Part shown: piece after piece, positions 28,331 through 41,674 of the stretch
Numbering within the stretch: position 1 is the stretch's first letter
Layout of the letters: each line of letters starts with the position of its first letter
Origin: Scopulibacillus daqui
Lineage (GTDB): Bacteria; Bacillota; Bacilli; Bacillales; Sporolactobacillaceae
Assembly: GCF_016908855.1 (NCBI RefSeq)
Contig: NZ_JAFBER010000024.1
Span: 1 to 41,715, forward strand
DNA: 41,715 nt
Direction: 5' to 3'
Notes under the pieces: model-generated
Seen by the model: the letters and a program-made list of their open reading frames with translations, nothing else
Databases searched by the model: none
Told to the model about the DNA's origin: nothing
Translations under genes and position numbers: made by a program

Positions 28331-28925
28331 ATTAGCCGTCTTTGCTTCAGGAAACGGCAGCAACTTTCAAGCGATTGCCGAGGCTGTTCAGTCCGGCGAA
28401 CTCCCTGCAGAGGTCGTTCTTGTTGTCTGTGACAAAAAGCAAGCTTATGTGATTGATAGGGCCGAATCATTCGGCATCGAAACTTTTGTTGCATCTCCAA
28501 AGGATTATGGAAATAAGCAAGCTTACGAACAAGCAATACTCGAACAATGCCAAGCCCGTCATGTAGATATGATTATTCTTGCTGGATACATGCGGCTCAT
28601 TGGCCCAACGCTGTTGACCGCCTATAGAAATAAAATTATTAATCTTCATCCATCATTATTACCGTCATTCCCTGGGCTGAACGCCATTGAACAAGCTGTC
28701 CAAGCCGGCGTGAAAGTGACAGGCGTTACGGTGCATTATGTCGATGAAGGGATGGATACCGGTCCGATTATTGCTCAAGAACCCGTCCGAATCTATGATA
28801 ATGACTCGTTAGCCGATATAGAAGCACGGATTCATCAAGCGGAACATCAACTTTATCCGAAAACCATTGCAAACTTGCTAGAAAAGGGAGACATTCACCA
28901 TGACAAAAAAGCGTGCATTGATTAG
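28323..28925 (+). CDS. purN: Phosphoribosylglycinamide formyltransferase
   Basis: PurN transfers a formyl group from 10-formyltetrahydrofolate to GAR. The 200-residue protein has the nucleotide loop [10 protein letters not shown] near its start, the catalytic [12 protein letters not shown] segment and the [16 protein letters not shown] block. ATG at 28323 is chosen because AAGGGTGA lies seven bases upstream; an in-frame GTG at 28314 overlaps that site. The end overlaps purH by 26 bases. Confidence 0.95.
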   Translation: MHRLAVFASGNGSNFQAIAEAVQSGELPAEVVLVVCDKKQAYVIDRAESFGIETFVASPKDYGNKQAYEQAILEQCQARHVDMIILAGYMRLIGPTLLTAYRNKIINLHPSLLPSFPGLNAIEQAVQAGVKVTGVTVHYVDEGMDTGPIIAQEPVRIYDNDSLADIEARIHQAEHQLYPKTIANLLEKGDIHHDKKACID

Positions 28926-30438
28926 CGTATCAAATAAAGAAGGGCTGATTCCTTTTGTTCAGGCACTCGTAGAACGCCAGGTTGAGATTATTTCAACAGG
29001 AGGCACGAAAAAACTAATTGAAGGTGCCGGGCTTCCTGTGTTATCTGTATCCGATGTCACCGGTTTTCCGGAAATCTTAGACGGCCGTGTCAAGACGCTG
29101 CACCCGGCGATTCACGGCGGTCTCCTTGCTGTACGCGAGAAAGCGGAACATATGGATGCGCTTGGCGAACAAAATATTGACACTATTGATTTTGTCGTTG
29201 TTAATCTCTATCCTTTTAAAGAAACGATTACAAAACCGGACGTCACGTATGAAGAAGCTGTTGAAAATATTGATATCGGCGGACCGAGCATGCTCCGTTC
29301 GGCTGCGAAAAATCACAAGGCGGTAACGGTTGTTTGCGATCCTTTAGATTATCCAAAAATCATTGAATCCCTTAATGACGAAGCGGAAGTGCCATTTGAG
29401 ATCAAGCAGCAATTAGCGGCTAAAGTGTTTCGCCATACCGCGGCATATGACGCGCTTATTGCTGGCTATTTCACAAAGGCAGCGGGCGAAATCTACCCGG
29501 AGAAGCTAACTATCACATATGAAAAGAAGCAAGACCTCCGTTACGGAGAAAACCCTCACCAAGGTGCTGCTTTCTATTCTGCGCCAATCAAAAATCATTC
29601 AGCGATTGCAGAGGCCGAACAGCTTCACGGCAAAGCGTTATCCTATAATAATATTAAAGATGCGGATGCTGCGCTTAGTATAGTGAAAGAATACAGCGAG
29701 CCTGCCGTTGTTGCGGTTAAACATATGAACCCTTGCGGCATCGGTGCCGGCGAAACGATTAAAGCTGCTTATGAAAAAGCTTATGAAGCGGATCCTGTGT
29801 CAATTTTTGGCGGCATTATTGCAGCTAATAGAGAAATAGACGGTGAAACAGCTGCTTTGCTCAAGCAAATCTTTTTAGAAGTGATTATTGCCCCAAGTTT
29901 TACAAAAGAAGCAATAGACACGCTCACACAGAAGAAGAATATTCGCTTGCTAACGGTTGAGTTGAACGATGACAAACAAGCTGTTCCTCAATACACTTCT
30001 GTCGGCGGCGGATTGCTTGTTCAAGACACAGATGTCAAGGGTTTGAACGATACAGAGCTTCGATTTGTGACTCATCGCAAGCCGACAAACGAAGAAATGA
30101 AAGATTTGTCTTTTGCTTGGAAAGCGGTTAAACATGTCAAATCCAACGCCATTGTTCTGGCAAAAGGCGATAAAACCATTGGCATTGGCGCCGGACAAAT
30201 GAATCGTGTAGGCGCTGCAAAAATCGCTATTGAGCAAGCGGGCGATCATGCCAAGGGATCTATCATGGCATCGGACGCCTTTTTCCCAATGCATGATACA
30301 GTAGAAGAAGCGGCTAAAGCCGGCGTGACAGCGATTATTCAACCGGGCGGATCCATTCGTGATCAAGAATCTATCGACAAAGCGAATGAATATAACATTG
30401 CCATGGTCTTTACGGGCATGCGTCATTTTAAACATTAA
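28900..30438 (+). CDS. purH: AICAR formyltransferase / IMP cyclohydrolase
   Basis: This bifunctional enzyme makes FAICAR from AICAR and closes the ring to IMP. In the 512-residue protein the N-terminal cyclohydrolase domain has [13 protein letters not shown] and [14 protein letters not shown]. The C-terminal transformylase domain has [23 protein letters not shown] (with the catalytic Lys-His) and the ending [26 protein letters not shown] lies before the ATG. A 90-base gap to purD follows with no clear control element. Confidence 0.97.
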   Translation: MTKKRALISVSNKEGLIPFVQALVERQVEIISTGGTKKLIEGAGLPVLSVSDVTGFPEILDGRVKTLHPAIHGGLLAVREKAEHMDALGEQNIDTIDFVVVNLYPFKETITKPDVTYEEAVENIDIGGPSMLRSAAKNHKAVTVVCDPLDYPKIIESLNDEAEVPFEIKQQLAAKVFRHTAAYDALIAGYFTKAAGEIYPEKLTITYEKKQDLRYGENPHQGAAFYSAPIKNHSAIAEAEQLHGKALSYNNIKDADAALSIVKEYSEPAVVAVKHMNPCGIGAGETIKAAYEKAYEADPVSIFGGIIAANREIDGETAALLKQIFLEVIIAPSFTKEAIDTLTQKKNIRLLTVELNDDKQAVPQYTSVGGGLLVQDTDVKGLNDTELRFVTHRKPTNEEMKDLSFAWKAVKHVKSNAIVLAKGDKTIGIGAGQMNRVGAAKIAIEQAGDHAKGSIMASDAFFPMHDTVEEAAKAGVTAIIQPGGSIRDQESIDKANEYNIAMVFTGMRHFKH

Positions 30439-30492
30439 TCTGCAGCGGGTTGTGAATCGAATTTGAATAAATTGTCATTTATCCGCACATAG

Positions 30493-31791
<1,299 letters not shown>

Positions 31792-31796
31792 AAAAG

Positions 31797-31831
31797 TCCA
31801 AGCTGCCGTGATCGGCAGCCTGGATTTTTTA
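31797..31831. terminator. Two-way terminator between purD and the DUF418 gene
   Basis: TCCAAGCTGCCG (31797-31808) pairs with CGGCAGCCTGGA (31813-31824) with one mismatch. T6 follows on the + strand, and the A run at 31790-31796 gives a U tract on the reverse strand. It can serve both convergent genes. Confidence 0.9.
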
Positions 31832-31851
31832 TACGTTAGGAAAGTACAGCA

Positions 31852-32811
31852 TTATGAAGCTTTCTTATATCGATCCGGCAGCTTTCCGTATGTTAGGATT
31901 CGCCAAATATATTCGATCGGACCAATCTTAAAATACTTAAACCAAATGGTGCTGTATATCATTTGAATGATTAATATACTAATGGCAATGAACATTAATG
32001 TTGATAGATGCGCTTGTCCTTGCAAATGGAAAAGAGCATTAGCGGCTAAAATGAGCATTGTTTGCACAAGATAGTTCGTCAACGCCATTCTTCCAATATA
32101 CTTAAGCGGTGATAATAGCTTTTGAACAGCATTGTGCCGAAGCAATAATGTCAATGTTGTCACATATAAGGTACTCATCACAATGCCGCTGACCGCACTG
32201 CCTAAATCAACCTGTCCATATTTCTCCAATAAAATATATTGGGCATAAATAGCAAAAGGCGTCAGGCAAAGAAAAATCAGCTGTACGGCTCGGACCCCTT
32301 TTTCGTAGACTGAAAGATTTTCGAATATCTTCCATTGGCCTGTGCACAGTCCCAAAAGGAACATAGGCAAGATCATCAATATGCCTCCCCCGATCAGCAA
32401 GAAAAGAACTAAAAGGATAACGGCAATAACGAAGTTGATGATCGGTTTTAATCTATAAAAAGGGATTAAGATAAATCCAAAGATAGCATATGGCAATAAT
32501 GCTTCCCCTGGCTGGAATTGATGGTGGATCAAACCTATAATTAACAATACTGTCAGCCTTCTGATGAAAAGGATCGTACTGTTATCTCCGCGGTTTTTGG
32601 CACGGGTAATGAAAATATAGAATCCTATGCCAAATAAGAAAGAGAATATAACAAAAAAGTGTTCATAGACAGCATAATTTAAGAATAAGCCGATAAAATA
32701 ATCTGATTGTTTGTTTGACAAGTACGGCACGATTTGCCCAATGTTAATCAGAATAATCCCTAACAAAGCAAATCCTCGTAAAAAATCTAAAGTATCAATT
32801 CGCTGTTTCAT
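31852..32811 (-). CDS. DUF418 membrane protein
   Basis: A 319-residue integral membrane protein with eight to ten hydrophobic segments. The opening RIDTLDFLRGFALLGIILINI and the late segment YIGRMALTNYLVQTMLI match the DUF418 (YeiB/YrkO/YxaH) family, which is related to membrane acyltransferases. Its function is not established. GGGGGAG precedes the ATG. It is opposite to all neighbours and sits between purD and yerA, where I do not recall a counterpart in B. subtilis, so it may be a local insertion. Confidence 0.85.
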   Translation of the reverse strand: MKQRIDTLDFLRGFALLGIILINIGQIVPYLSNKQSDYFIGLFLNYAVYEHFFVIFSFLFGIGFYIFITRAKNRGDNSTILFIRRLTVLLIIGLIHHQFQPGEALLPYAIFGFILIPFYRLKPIINFVIAVILLVLFLLIGGGILMILPMFLLGLCTGQWKIFENLSVYEKGVRAVQLIFLCLTPFAIYAQYILLEKYGQVDLGSAVSGIVMSTLYVTTLTLLLRHNAVQKLLSPLKYIGRMALTNYLVQTMLILAANALFHLQGQAHLSTLMFIAISILIIQMIYSTIWFKYFKIGPIEYIWRILTYGKLPDRYKKAS

Positions 32812-33090
32812 ATTCTTCTCCCCCGTTTAATAATGTCTGTAATTAATCATAGGGGAATCAATGCTCAAGTGATATCGAATGATCTTACATAAAGATGACG
32901 TTTTTGTAAGGCGTTAACGTTGCATCGCGGCTTTTTGTAAACAATACGACCACTTTAGTTATTTAATTTGCGAATGTTTATATGGTAATATAATGATATG
33001 AAGTCTATGTAAGCGTTTTATTTTTTATTTAAGCGATTTTACATATTTAACAAACGATTTGCAGCTACGTCCAGAAAAGAGGTTTATACA

Positions 33091-34830
33091 ATGGTTATGA
33101 ATGGCGGGTTGTGGAACCTTGACCAGCTAAGGATTCATGCAGCAGTGGTTAAAGGAGACGTTCAGCCAACTAAAGTTCTTATGAACGGCGTGTATTTAAA
33201 TAGTTATTTAAAGTGTTGGGAACAAGCCAATATTTGGATTTATGAAGATCGTATTGTATATGTCGGCAGCCGCATGCCATTAGAATTGGAAGAAATTGAA
33301 GTCATTGACTGCCAAGGGTATTTTCTCGTTCCCGGTTATATTGAACCGCACGTTCATCCTTTTCAGATCTACCATCCGCAAACCATCTCAGCTTATGCTG
33401 CTAAGCACGGGACAACAACATTAATCTGTGATAATCAAGTATTCTATCAAAGTTTTCCTGATGAAAAGAGTTTTGAAGTAATTGAACAATTGAATAAGCT
33501 TCCAGTATCGTTATATTGGTGGTGCAGGTATGATCTGCAAACAGAGCTTGTGGAGAATCAAATGTCCGAAGAGCGGATTAAGAATTGGATGCATCATCCA
33601 TCCGTAATCCAAGGCGGTGAATTAACCAGCTGGCCTCAAGTTCTTCACGGTGATGATCAAATTTTAAAATGGATGCAAGAAACAAAACGGCTGGAGAAAC
33701 CGATTGAAGGCCATCTGCCGGGAGCTTCTGAAAAGACGCTTACACAAATGAAACTCTTAGGCGTTGATTGTGATCATGAAGCAATGACAGGCGAAGAAGC
33801 AATAAGAAGATTGCGGCTTGGGTATACAACATCATTGCGTTATTCTTCAATACGTCCGGATTTGCCGAAAATATTGAAGGAAATGATAGAAGCCGGCGTG
33901 ACAGCCTTTGACCATGTCTATATGAACACAGACGGATCGACACCGGCCTTTTATGGAGAGGGCGTTATGGATCACTGCGTAGAAATGGCATTAGAACAAG
34001 GCGTGCCGGAGATTGACGCCTATATGATGGCATCTTCAAACGCTGCCCGCCATTACCATTTAGATGGTATTATTGGGCATATTGCTCCAGGCAGGGTTGC
34101 GCATATCAATATGCTGACATCTCCTAAATCTCCTTATCCGGAAAGCGTGATTGCAAAAGGGGAATGGGTAAAGAAGAATGGCGTTCCTTGTTATGACTTT
34201 GAAGCAGAATTCTCTTTGAAAGATGCCTTTGATCCTTTGGATATCAATTGGAATCTTACGGAAAGCGTGCTCGAGGCAACCGGCACGATCGGTTTGGAAA
34301 TGGTCAATGCCGTGATTACTAAGCCTTTTAAATTTGAAAAGCCGCCAAAAGAAAATGAACTTCCTGAAGGTGTCAGCTATTTTACATTAATTGACCGCCG
34401 CGGGAAATGGGTTGTAAATACGTTTGTCAAAGGCTTTGCCAATCATGTATCAGGCTTAGCGAGCAGCTTTTCAAATACAGGCGACTTTATCCTCATTGGC
34501 CGCAGCAAAGCAGATATGATCACAGCTTTTCAAAAAATGAAGGAAATGAAAGGCGGATTTGTTCTTGTGGAAAATGGCCAAGAGGCGGCTAGACTAGAAT
34601 TGTCTATCGGCGGTAAAATGTCATCGGCGCCGATGGAAACATTGATCGAAGAACAAAAGCGTTTGATGGATGAGCTTAGGAAAAGAGGTTATCAATTCGA
34701 GGACCCGATCTACAGCTTTCTATTTTTCTCATCGACCCACTTGCCTTATATTCGTGTGACGCAAAAAGGATTATATGATGTGATGAGAAGAGAAGTTATC
34801 GTGCCTCCAAGGTCATTAAATGACATGTAA
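33091..34830 (+). CDS. yerA: Putative adenine deaminase YerA
   Basis: Amidohydrolase-superfamily protein of 579 residues, close in length and order to B. subtilis YerA. The metal motif HVH is at 87-89 in PGYIEPHVHP. GHLPGAS, DHEAMTGEEA and the late SSNAARHYHLDGIIGHIAPGRVAHI follow the adenine deaminase pattern. The usual acidic segment, which I recall as TDDR in AdeC, reads NTDGSTP here. The reaction would be adenine to hypoxanthine and ammonia, feeding salvage next to the IMP genes. YerA-type activity is less well proven than AdeC. AGAGG lies before the ATG. Confidence 0.8.
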   Translation: MVMNGGLWNLDQLRIHAAVVKGDVQPTKVLMNGVYLNSYLKCWEQANIWIYEDRIVYVGSRMPLELEEIEVIDCQGYFLVPGYIEPHVHPFQIYHPQTISAYAAKHGTTTLICDNQVFYQSFPDEKSFEVIEQLNKLPVSLYWWCRYDLQTELVENQMSEERIKNWMHHPSVIQGGELTSWPQVLHGDDQILKWMQETKRLEKPIEGHLPGASEKTLTQMKLLGVDCDHEAMTGEEAIRRLRLGYTTSLRYSSIRPDLPKILKEMIEAGVTAFDHVYMNTDGSTPAFYGEGVMDHCVEMALEQGVPEIDAYMMASSNAARHYHLDGIIGHIAPGRVAHINMLTSPKSPYPESVIAKGEWVKKNGVPCYDFEAEFSLKDAFDPLDINWNLTESVLEATGTIGLEMVNAVITKPFKFEKPPKENELPEGVSYFTLIDRRGKWVVNTFVKGFANHVSGLASSFSNTGDFILIGRSKADMITAFQKMKEMKGGFVLVENGQEAARLELSIGGKMSSAPMETLIEEQKRLMDELRKRGYQFEDPIYSFLFFSSTHLPYIRVTQKGLYDVMRREVIVPPRSLNDM

Positions 34831-34856
34831 GAGATTTTTACTGATTAATACACTAA

Positions 34857-34887
34857 TGGACAAAATCGCCATAATGTTGTATATAAT
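34857..34887 (+). promoter_or_regulatory. Possible promoter of yerC
   Basis: TGGACA (34857-34862) and TATATA (34880-34885) with 17 bases between; TATAAT at 34882-34887 overlaps. Immediately downstream lies the inverted repeat GTATA-N5-TATAC (34896-34910). Confidence 0.5.
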
Positions 34888-34895
34888 TGATGAGG

Positions 34896-34910
34896 GTATA
34901 CTTGTTATAC
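34896..34910. repeat. Inverted repeat GTATA-N5-TATAC upstream of yerC
   Basis: The arms GTATA (34896-34900) and TATAC (34906-34910) are a perfect dyad at the predicted transcription start of yerC. This is a typical place for an operator of an autoregulated gene. Confidence 0.4.
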
Positions 34911-34968
34911 ATTAAAGAAAAAAGCAGAGCCCCGGCCAATAAAGTATTGCGAAAAGGAGCTTAGTGAC

Positions 34969-35274
34969 ATGCAAATAGATAAATTAAGAGGTCCAACTCT
35001 TGATCAATTGTTCAATGCCATCCTATCTTTAAAAGATCTTGAAGAATGCTACAAGTTTTTTGATGATTTATGTACAATGGGTGAAATTCAATCGCTTGCT
35101 CAGAGGCTAGAAGTGGCCCGTATGCTAATGGAAGGATTTACTTACCACCGCATTGAAGAAGATACCGGTGCAAGCACAGCCACAATTTCCCGCGTTAAGC
35201 GCTGCATTAATTATGGAAATGACGGATATCAAATGACGCTTAAACGGATTCATAAAGATAAAAAGGGAGAATAA
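34969..35274 (+). CDS. yerC: TrpR-like regulator YerC
   Basis: A 101-residue protein of the YerC/YecD group in the Trp repressor superfamily. The helix-turn-helix is clear around residues 50-82: AQRLEVARMLMEGFTYHRIEEDTGASTATISRVKR, split here as AQRLEVARMLMEG and YHRIEEDTGASTATISR. AAAGGAG lies before the ATG. Function and ligand are not established. B. subtilis yerB, which lies beside yerC there, is absent here. Confidence 0.88.
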   Translation: MQIDKLRGPTLDQLFNAILSLKDLEECYKFFDDLCTMGEIQSLAQRLEVARMLMEGFTYHRIEEDTGASTATISRVKRCINYGNDGYQMTLKRIHKDKKGE

Positions 35275-35287
35275 TTAATTTATATTT

Positions 35288-35311
35288 TGGACGCTTTATG
35301 CGTCCATTTTT
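35288..35311 (+). terminator. Terminator of yerC
   Basis: TGGACGC (35288-35294) pairs with GCGTCCA (35300-35306) with a 5-base loop, then TTTTT. Confidence 0.82.
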
Positions 35312-35451
35312 AGTTGTTATAATAATCTTTTAGAGTACGCTTGAAAAACAGGGCTGAATATACATCCATAGATCATGCAGGTTAAACGACAGGAGCTGAG
35401 TTTTCTTTATTGGCCATTTTCTTTGAAGGTAATGATAGGAGGACATACAGC

Positions 35452-36162
35452 ATGGAAACTTATAAAGATTGGCAGCATGTATTTAAATTAGATCCTAATC
35501 GGCCGATCAGCGACAGCGGCCTTGAGAAAATTTGCGAATCCGGCACCGATGCAGTTATTGTGGGCGGCACAGATGGCGTGACGCTGGATAATACATTATA
35601 TTTGCTCAGCCGCATTAGGCAATTTGCTGTCGATTGTGCTTTGGAAATATCTAACCTTGATGCAGTGACGCCGGGATTCGATTATTATTTTATCCCGACT
35701 GTATTAAATTCGGGCGATTCGGATTGGATTGTCGGCAAACATCATGAAGCTGTTAAGGCGTTTGGAGAAACGATTAACTGGGATGAAGTTGTCATCGAAG
35801 GTTATTGTATTTTAAATCCGGATGCTAAGGCTGCGCGATTAACCCAAGCGCAAACGAACCTTTCCACAGAGGATGTATCAGCCTATGCCATGATGGCCGA
35901 AAAGATGTTTAAGATGCCGGTTTTTTACCTGGAATACAGCGGTCAATACGGGAATATTGACATTGTCAAGAAAGTGAGAGCCCAGTTAAAAGAGACTCAG
36001 TTCTTTTACGGCGGAGGCATTTCATGCAAAAAGCAGGCGGAAGAAATGGCGCAATATGCTGATACAGTGATTGTAGGAAATGCTGTCTATGATAACCTAA
36101 AAGAGGCGCTTAAGACCGTTCAGGCAGTTAAAAAAGTTAAGAACGGCGGCTGGACTTATTAA
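35452..36162 (+). CDS. pcrB: Heptaprenylglyceryl phosphate synthase
   Basis: PcrB joins heptaprenyl diphosphate to sn-glycerol-1-phosphate to make an archaea-like ether lipid. The 236-residue TIM-barrel protein has GGTDGVT near 35-41, [20 protein letters not shown] and the phosphate-binding [27 protein letters not shown] end. An open frame begins 14 codons earlier, but AGGAGG about nine bases before the ATG at 35452 decides the start. It heads the pcrB-pcrA-ligA-camS group. Confidence 0.94.
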   Translation: METYKDWQHVFKLDPNRPISDSGLEKICESGTDAVIVGGTDGVTLDNTLYLLSRIRQFAVDCALEISNLDAVTPGFDYYFIPTVLNSGDSDWIVGKHHEAVKAFGETINWDEVVIEGYCILNPDAKAARLTQAQTNLSTEDVSAYAMMAEKMFKMPVFYLEYSGQYGNIDIVKKVRAQLKETQFFYGGGISCKKQAEEMAQYADTVIVGNAVYDNLKEALKTVQAVKKVKNGGWTY

Positions 36163-36207
36163 GATAATAGGCCAGGCCTTTTAATACACTAACAGGGCGG
36201 TGAAATC

Positions 36208-38412
36208 ATGCAAGATATCGTAAACCAGCTTCTGGAAGGGTTAAATCCGGAACAAAAGGAAGCTGTCAAACATTCAGAAGGCCCGCTGCTGATTATGGCG
36301 GGGGCAGGAAGCGGCAAAACGCGGGTATTGACTCATCGGATTGCTTACCTGCTGATTGAAAAGCAAGTTGCGCCGTGGAATGTTTTAGCCATTACATTTA
36401 CAAATAAAGCGGCCAAGGAAATGCAGAAGCGGATTTCTGATTTAACCGGTCCGTTAGCCGAAGATATTTGGGTATCGACCTTTCACTCGATGTGTGTCAG
36501 GATTTTAAGGCGTGACATCGACAGGATCGGCATCAATCGCAATTTTTCAATTTTGGATACGACTGACCAGCTGTCTGTGATCAAACAAATTTTAAAAGAC
36601 AAGAATATTGATCCAAAAAAATTCCCGCCGCGAAGCTTATTAGGAACGATCAGTTCAGCTAAGAACGAATTGAAAACAGCAGCTGATTTTGCAAAAACGG
36701 CAAAAGGACCGTACGAAGAAATTGTCCGAGATGTTTATGAAGAATATGAAAAACGGCTATTAAAAAATCAGTCGCTTGATTTTGATGACCTGATTATGAC
36801 AACCATTGACTTGTTCAAACGGGTGCCTGAAGCATTAAGCTACTATCAAAAAAAGTTCCAGTATATCCATGTTGACGAATATCAAGATACGAACCGTGCC
36901 CAGTATATTCTCGTTAACATGCTGGCCGACCGTTTTAAAAATTTGTGTGTCGTCGGCGACTCGGATCAATCGATTTACCGTTGGCGCGGAGCAGACATTA
37001 AAAATATATTATCCTTTGAGGAAGATTATCCGGAAGCAAAAGTCATTTTACTGGAGCAAAATTACCGGTCGACCAAAAGAATTCTTAAAGCGGCTAACCA
37101 CGTGATTAAAAACAACCCCAGCAGAAGAGAGAAGAATTTGTGGACCAATAATGAAGACGGTCAGCATATTGAATACTACCAAGGCGGGACGGAACAAGAG
37201 GAAGGGTTATATATAGCCGGCAAAATAAGCGAAATGAATAAGGAAGGCTTCCATTATTCAGATATGGCGGTCTTATATCGAACAAATGCTCAAAGCCGCG
37301 TGATTGAGGAAACATTGATGAAATCGAATATTCCTTACCGGATGGTAGGCAGCATTAAATTCTATGAACGCAAAGAAATCAAGGATATTTTGGCCTATTT
37401 GCGGCTTATTACTAATCCAGACGACGATATCAGCCTGGCTCGTGTGGTGAACGAACCGAAAAGAGGCATCGGTGCGGCATCAATGGACAAGTTGGCTGAT
37501 TATGCTCTAGCCCATGATTTATCGCTGATGAAAGCGATCCAAGAAGTAGAACAGACGAATGTATCGAGACGGGCGGCCAGTGCACTATGCGAATTTGGCG
37601 ACCAGATTCTTAATTGGTCAAAGATGCAGGAATATTTATCTGTCACAGAACTTGTTGAAGAGGTACTGGACAAGACAGGATACAGAGATGCATTAAAAGA
37701 AGAGAAAACCATCGAAGCGAGAAGCCGTCTCGAAAATATTGATGAATTTCTATCAGTGACGCAAGACTTCGAAAAAAATAATGACGATAAATCGCTTGTT
37801 GCCTTCTTAACTGAGCTTGCGCTGGATTCCGATATTGACAAGGAAGATCAAGACAGCCAAAGCGATGATGCGGTAACATTAATGACGCTTCATTCGGCGA
37901 AAGGATTGGAATTTCCGGTTGTCTTTTTAATTGGCTTGGAAGAAGGGATTTTCCCGCACATAAGAGCGCTGGATGATGAAGAAGAAATGGAAGAGGAGCG
38001 GCGTTTGGCTTATGTCGGCATCACGCGGGCTGAAAAGGCGTTATTTTTAACAAATGCCAGAACAAGAACGCTGTTTGGGCGAACAAATGCGAACCCTGTT
38101 TCGAGATTTATCGCGGAAATTCCCGATGAATTAATGACGAATAAAACGCCTCAGCCGGCAAGTTTTCATTCCGGCGGCGGATTTGGCCGAGGGGTGCAGA
38201 AAACAAGCAGGCCATTTTTACAGAAGAAAAAGCTCAATTCGTCATCTGATTGGCAAGTCGGTGATCAAGTCCTGCACAAAAAATGGGGCAAGGGCACTAT
38301 TGTCAGCATAAAAGGCGAAGGAGATCATATGGAGCTGGACATTGCTTTTCCAAAGCCTGTCGGCATGAAACGATTGCTTGCATCTTTTGCCCCAATTGAA
38401 AAGGTGAAGTAA
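36208..38412 (+). CDS. pcrA: ATP-dependent DNA helicase PcrA
   Basis: PcrA is the superfamily 1A 3'-5' helicase for nucleotide excision repair, clearing of RNA polymerase conflicts and rolling-circle plasmid replication. The 734-residue protein has Walker A GAGSGKT at 32-38, [43 protein letters not shown] and [10 protein letters not shown] in order. A Tudor-like tail (about 665-730, [17 protein letters not shown]) can bind RNA polymerase. GGCGGTGA lies before the ATG. ligA begins 19 bases after its stop. Confidence 0.97.
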   Translation: MQDIVNQLLEGLNPEQKEAVKHSEGPLLIMAGAGSGKTRVLTHRIAYLLIEKQVAPWNVLAITFTNKAAKEMQKRISDLTGPLAEDIWVSTFHSMCVRILRRDIDRIGINRNFSILDTTDQLSVIKQILKDKNIDPKKFPPRSLLGTISSAKNELKTAADFAKTAKGPYEEIVRDVYEEYEKRLLKNQSLDFDDLIMTTIDLFKRVPEALSYYQKKFQYIHVDEYQDTNRAQYILVNMLADRFKNLCVVGDSDQSIYRWRGADIKNILSFEEDYPEAKVILLEQNYRSTKRILKAANHVIKNNPSRREKNLWTNNEDGQHIEYYQGGTEQEEGLYIAGKISEMNKEGFHYSDMAVLYRTNAQSRVIEETLMKSNIPYRMVGSIKFYERKEIKDILAYLRLITNPDDDISLARVVNEPKRGIGAASMDKLADYALAHDLSLMKAIQEVEQTNVSRRAASALCEFGDQILNWSKMQEYLSVTELVEEVLDKTGYRDALKEEKTIEARSRLENIDEFLSVTQDFEKNNDDKSLVAFLTELALDSDIDKEDQDSQSDDAVTLMTLHSAKGLEFPVVFLIGLEEGIFPHIRALDDEEEMEEERRLAYVGITRAEKALFLTNARTRTLFGRTNANPVSRFIAEIPDELMTNKTPQPASFHSGGGFGRGVQKTSRPFLQKKKLNSSSDWQVGDQVLHKKWGKGTIVSIKGEGDHMELDIAFPKPVGMKRLLASFAPIEKVK

Positions 38413-38419
38413 CCGGTAA

Positions 38420-40432
<2,013 letters not shown>

Positions 40433-40447
40433 GGAGTGTAAATCAAA

Positions 40448-41602
40448 ATGAAAAAATGGTTGGGACTGGTTATTTTAAGCTGCTTGTTAATTTTGGCAAG
40501 CTGTTCCTCAAATGACAACAATAATAAAGTCATTAAAAATAACACGAAGGGCGATAAAGAGAAAGTGACGATCGTCCCGCAAGATGACAGCAAAGATTAT
40601 CAGGCCATTCATTCGAAAACGCCGAGTCAAACCCGGGGCTATATCGGCTATGGTGTCACAAACCGCAAAGATATTGACGAGATGGAAATGGGTCTTATGA
40701 CGCTTTCGAAAGAACATTTCAACCCTGATAAATACGTCTTTCAGGAAGGGCGTTACCTCAGCGAAGACGAAATCAACGGCATGCTGCAAAGAAAAAGCAA
40801 AAAAAATCCTGACGGGTTGAACCCGCCTTATGGCAAAGGCAGCAATATTCAAGAAAAGGCTATGAATAGTCCAAAAGAGTTAAGTTATGTTCTCGAACAA
40901 GATTATCTGGTTAAGGAATCAGACAACAAGTACAAATTGGGCGGCGTCTCCCTTGCTATTTCCTTTAACTCGGTCTACCATGACAAAGTGATGGACAGCA
41001 AAGGGCAGACTTATGACGTTGATAAGCCATTAGACCCTAACAAGGTCAAAGCAAATGCCAAAAACTATGCGCAAAAAGTTGTGCAGAGAGTCCGCCAAAA
41101 CAAAGATTTAAAGAATGTGCCGATATTCGTCACATTGTATCTCGAAGCTTCGCCGGATTCATTAACGCCGGGCTATTTCTTTAACAAAGCTTATGTGAGC
41201 CAGGGAAGTTCCGACATTGGCGGCTGGAATACTGTTAATCAGAAATATGTGCTGTTCCCTTCTTCTAATGCCAATGATAAATACAAGGAAGATGCGCAAA
41301 GCTTCGATAAGTTTAAGTCAGATGTTCAAAGTTACTTTAACAATTATATCGGGATTACCGGAGAAGGTTATTATAAAGACAATGAGCTGAGCAATCTAAC
41401 CTTTAATATTAATCTTAAATTTTATGATAAGACAGAGATTGTCGGCTTTACTCAATATGTGGCGTCGCTTCTTCAAAATAAATTCCCGTTTGACCGCAGT
41501 ATTCCTGTTCAAATTTATATTAAATCCAATCAGCAGCCGGAAGCGGTTATTGTTAAAAATCCAGATATGGATAAACCGTTTGTCCATGTCTATCATCAAT
41601 AA
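40448..41602 (+). CDS. CamS-family lipoprotein (YerH)
   Basis: A 384-residue lipoprotein of the CamS/YerH family. The signal peptide ends in the lipobox LASC with the lipidated Cys at 19, followed by an Asn/Asp/Lys-rich linker. In other Firmicutes the CamS precursor signal peptide gives rise to sex-pheromone peptides; the role of the mature protein is not known. GAGGAGTG lies nine bases before the ATG. It ends the pcrB-pcrA-ligA group. The sequence after its stop looks like a terminator arm interrupted by an IS element. Confidence 0.9.
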   Translation: MKKWLGLVILSCLLILASCSSNDNNNKVIKNNTKGDKEKVTIVPQDDSKDYQAIHSKTPSQTRGYIGYGVTNRKDIDEMEMGLMTLSKEHFNPDKYVFQEGRYLSEDEINGMLQRKSKKNPDGLNPPYGKGSNIQEKAMNSPKELSYVLEQDYLVKESDNKYKLGGVSLAISFNSVYHDKVMDSKGQTYDVDKPLDPNKVKANAKNYAQKVVQRVRQNKDLKNVPIFVTLYLEASPDSLTPGYFFNKAYVSQGSSDIGGWNTVNQKYVLFPSSNANDKYKEDAQSFDKFKSDVQSYFNNYIGITGEGYYKDNELSNLTFNINLKFYDKTEIVGFTQYVASLLQNKFPFDRSIPVQIYIKSNQQPEAVIVKNPDMDKPFVHVYHQ

Positions 41603-41627
41603 GAAAAACCAGGCAAAGGCGGTACTG

Positions 41628-41672
41628 CACCCCGGAAGTTAGAGTAAAAAATCTAACTTCCGGGGTGTTTTT
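41628..41672 (+). terminator. Hairpin at the IS left end
   Basis: The 16-bp perfect stem (CACCCCGGAAGTTAGA and its complement, 8-base loop) with TTTTT after it looks like an intrinsic terminator. The downstream arm also contains the transposase ribosome-binding site (GGGGTG, 41662-41667). Confidence 0.75.
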
Positions 41673-41674
41673 AT

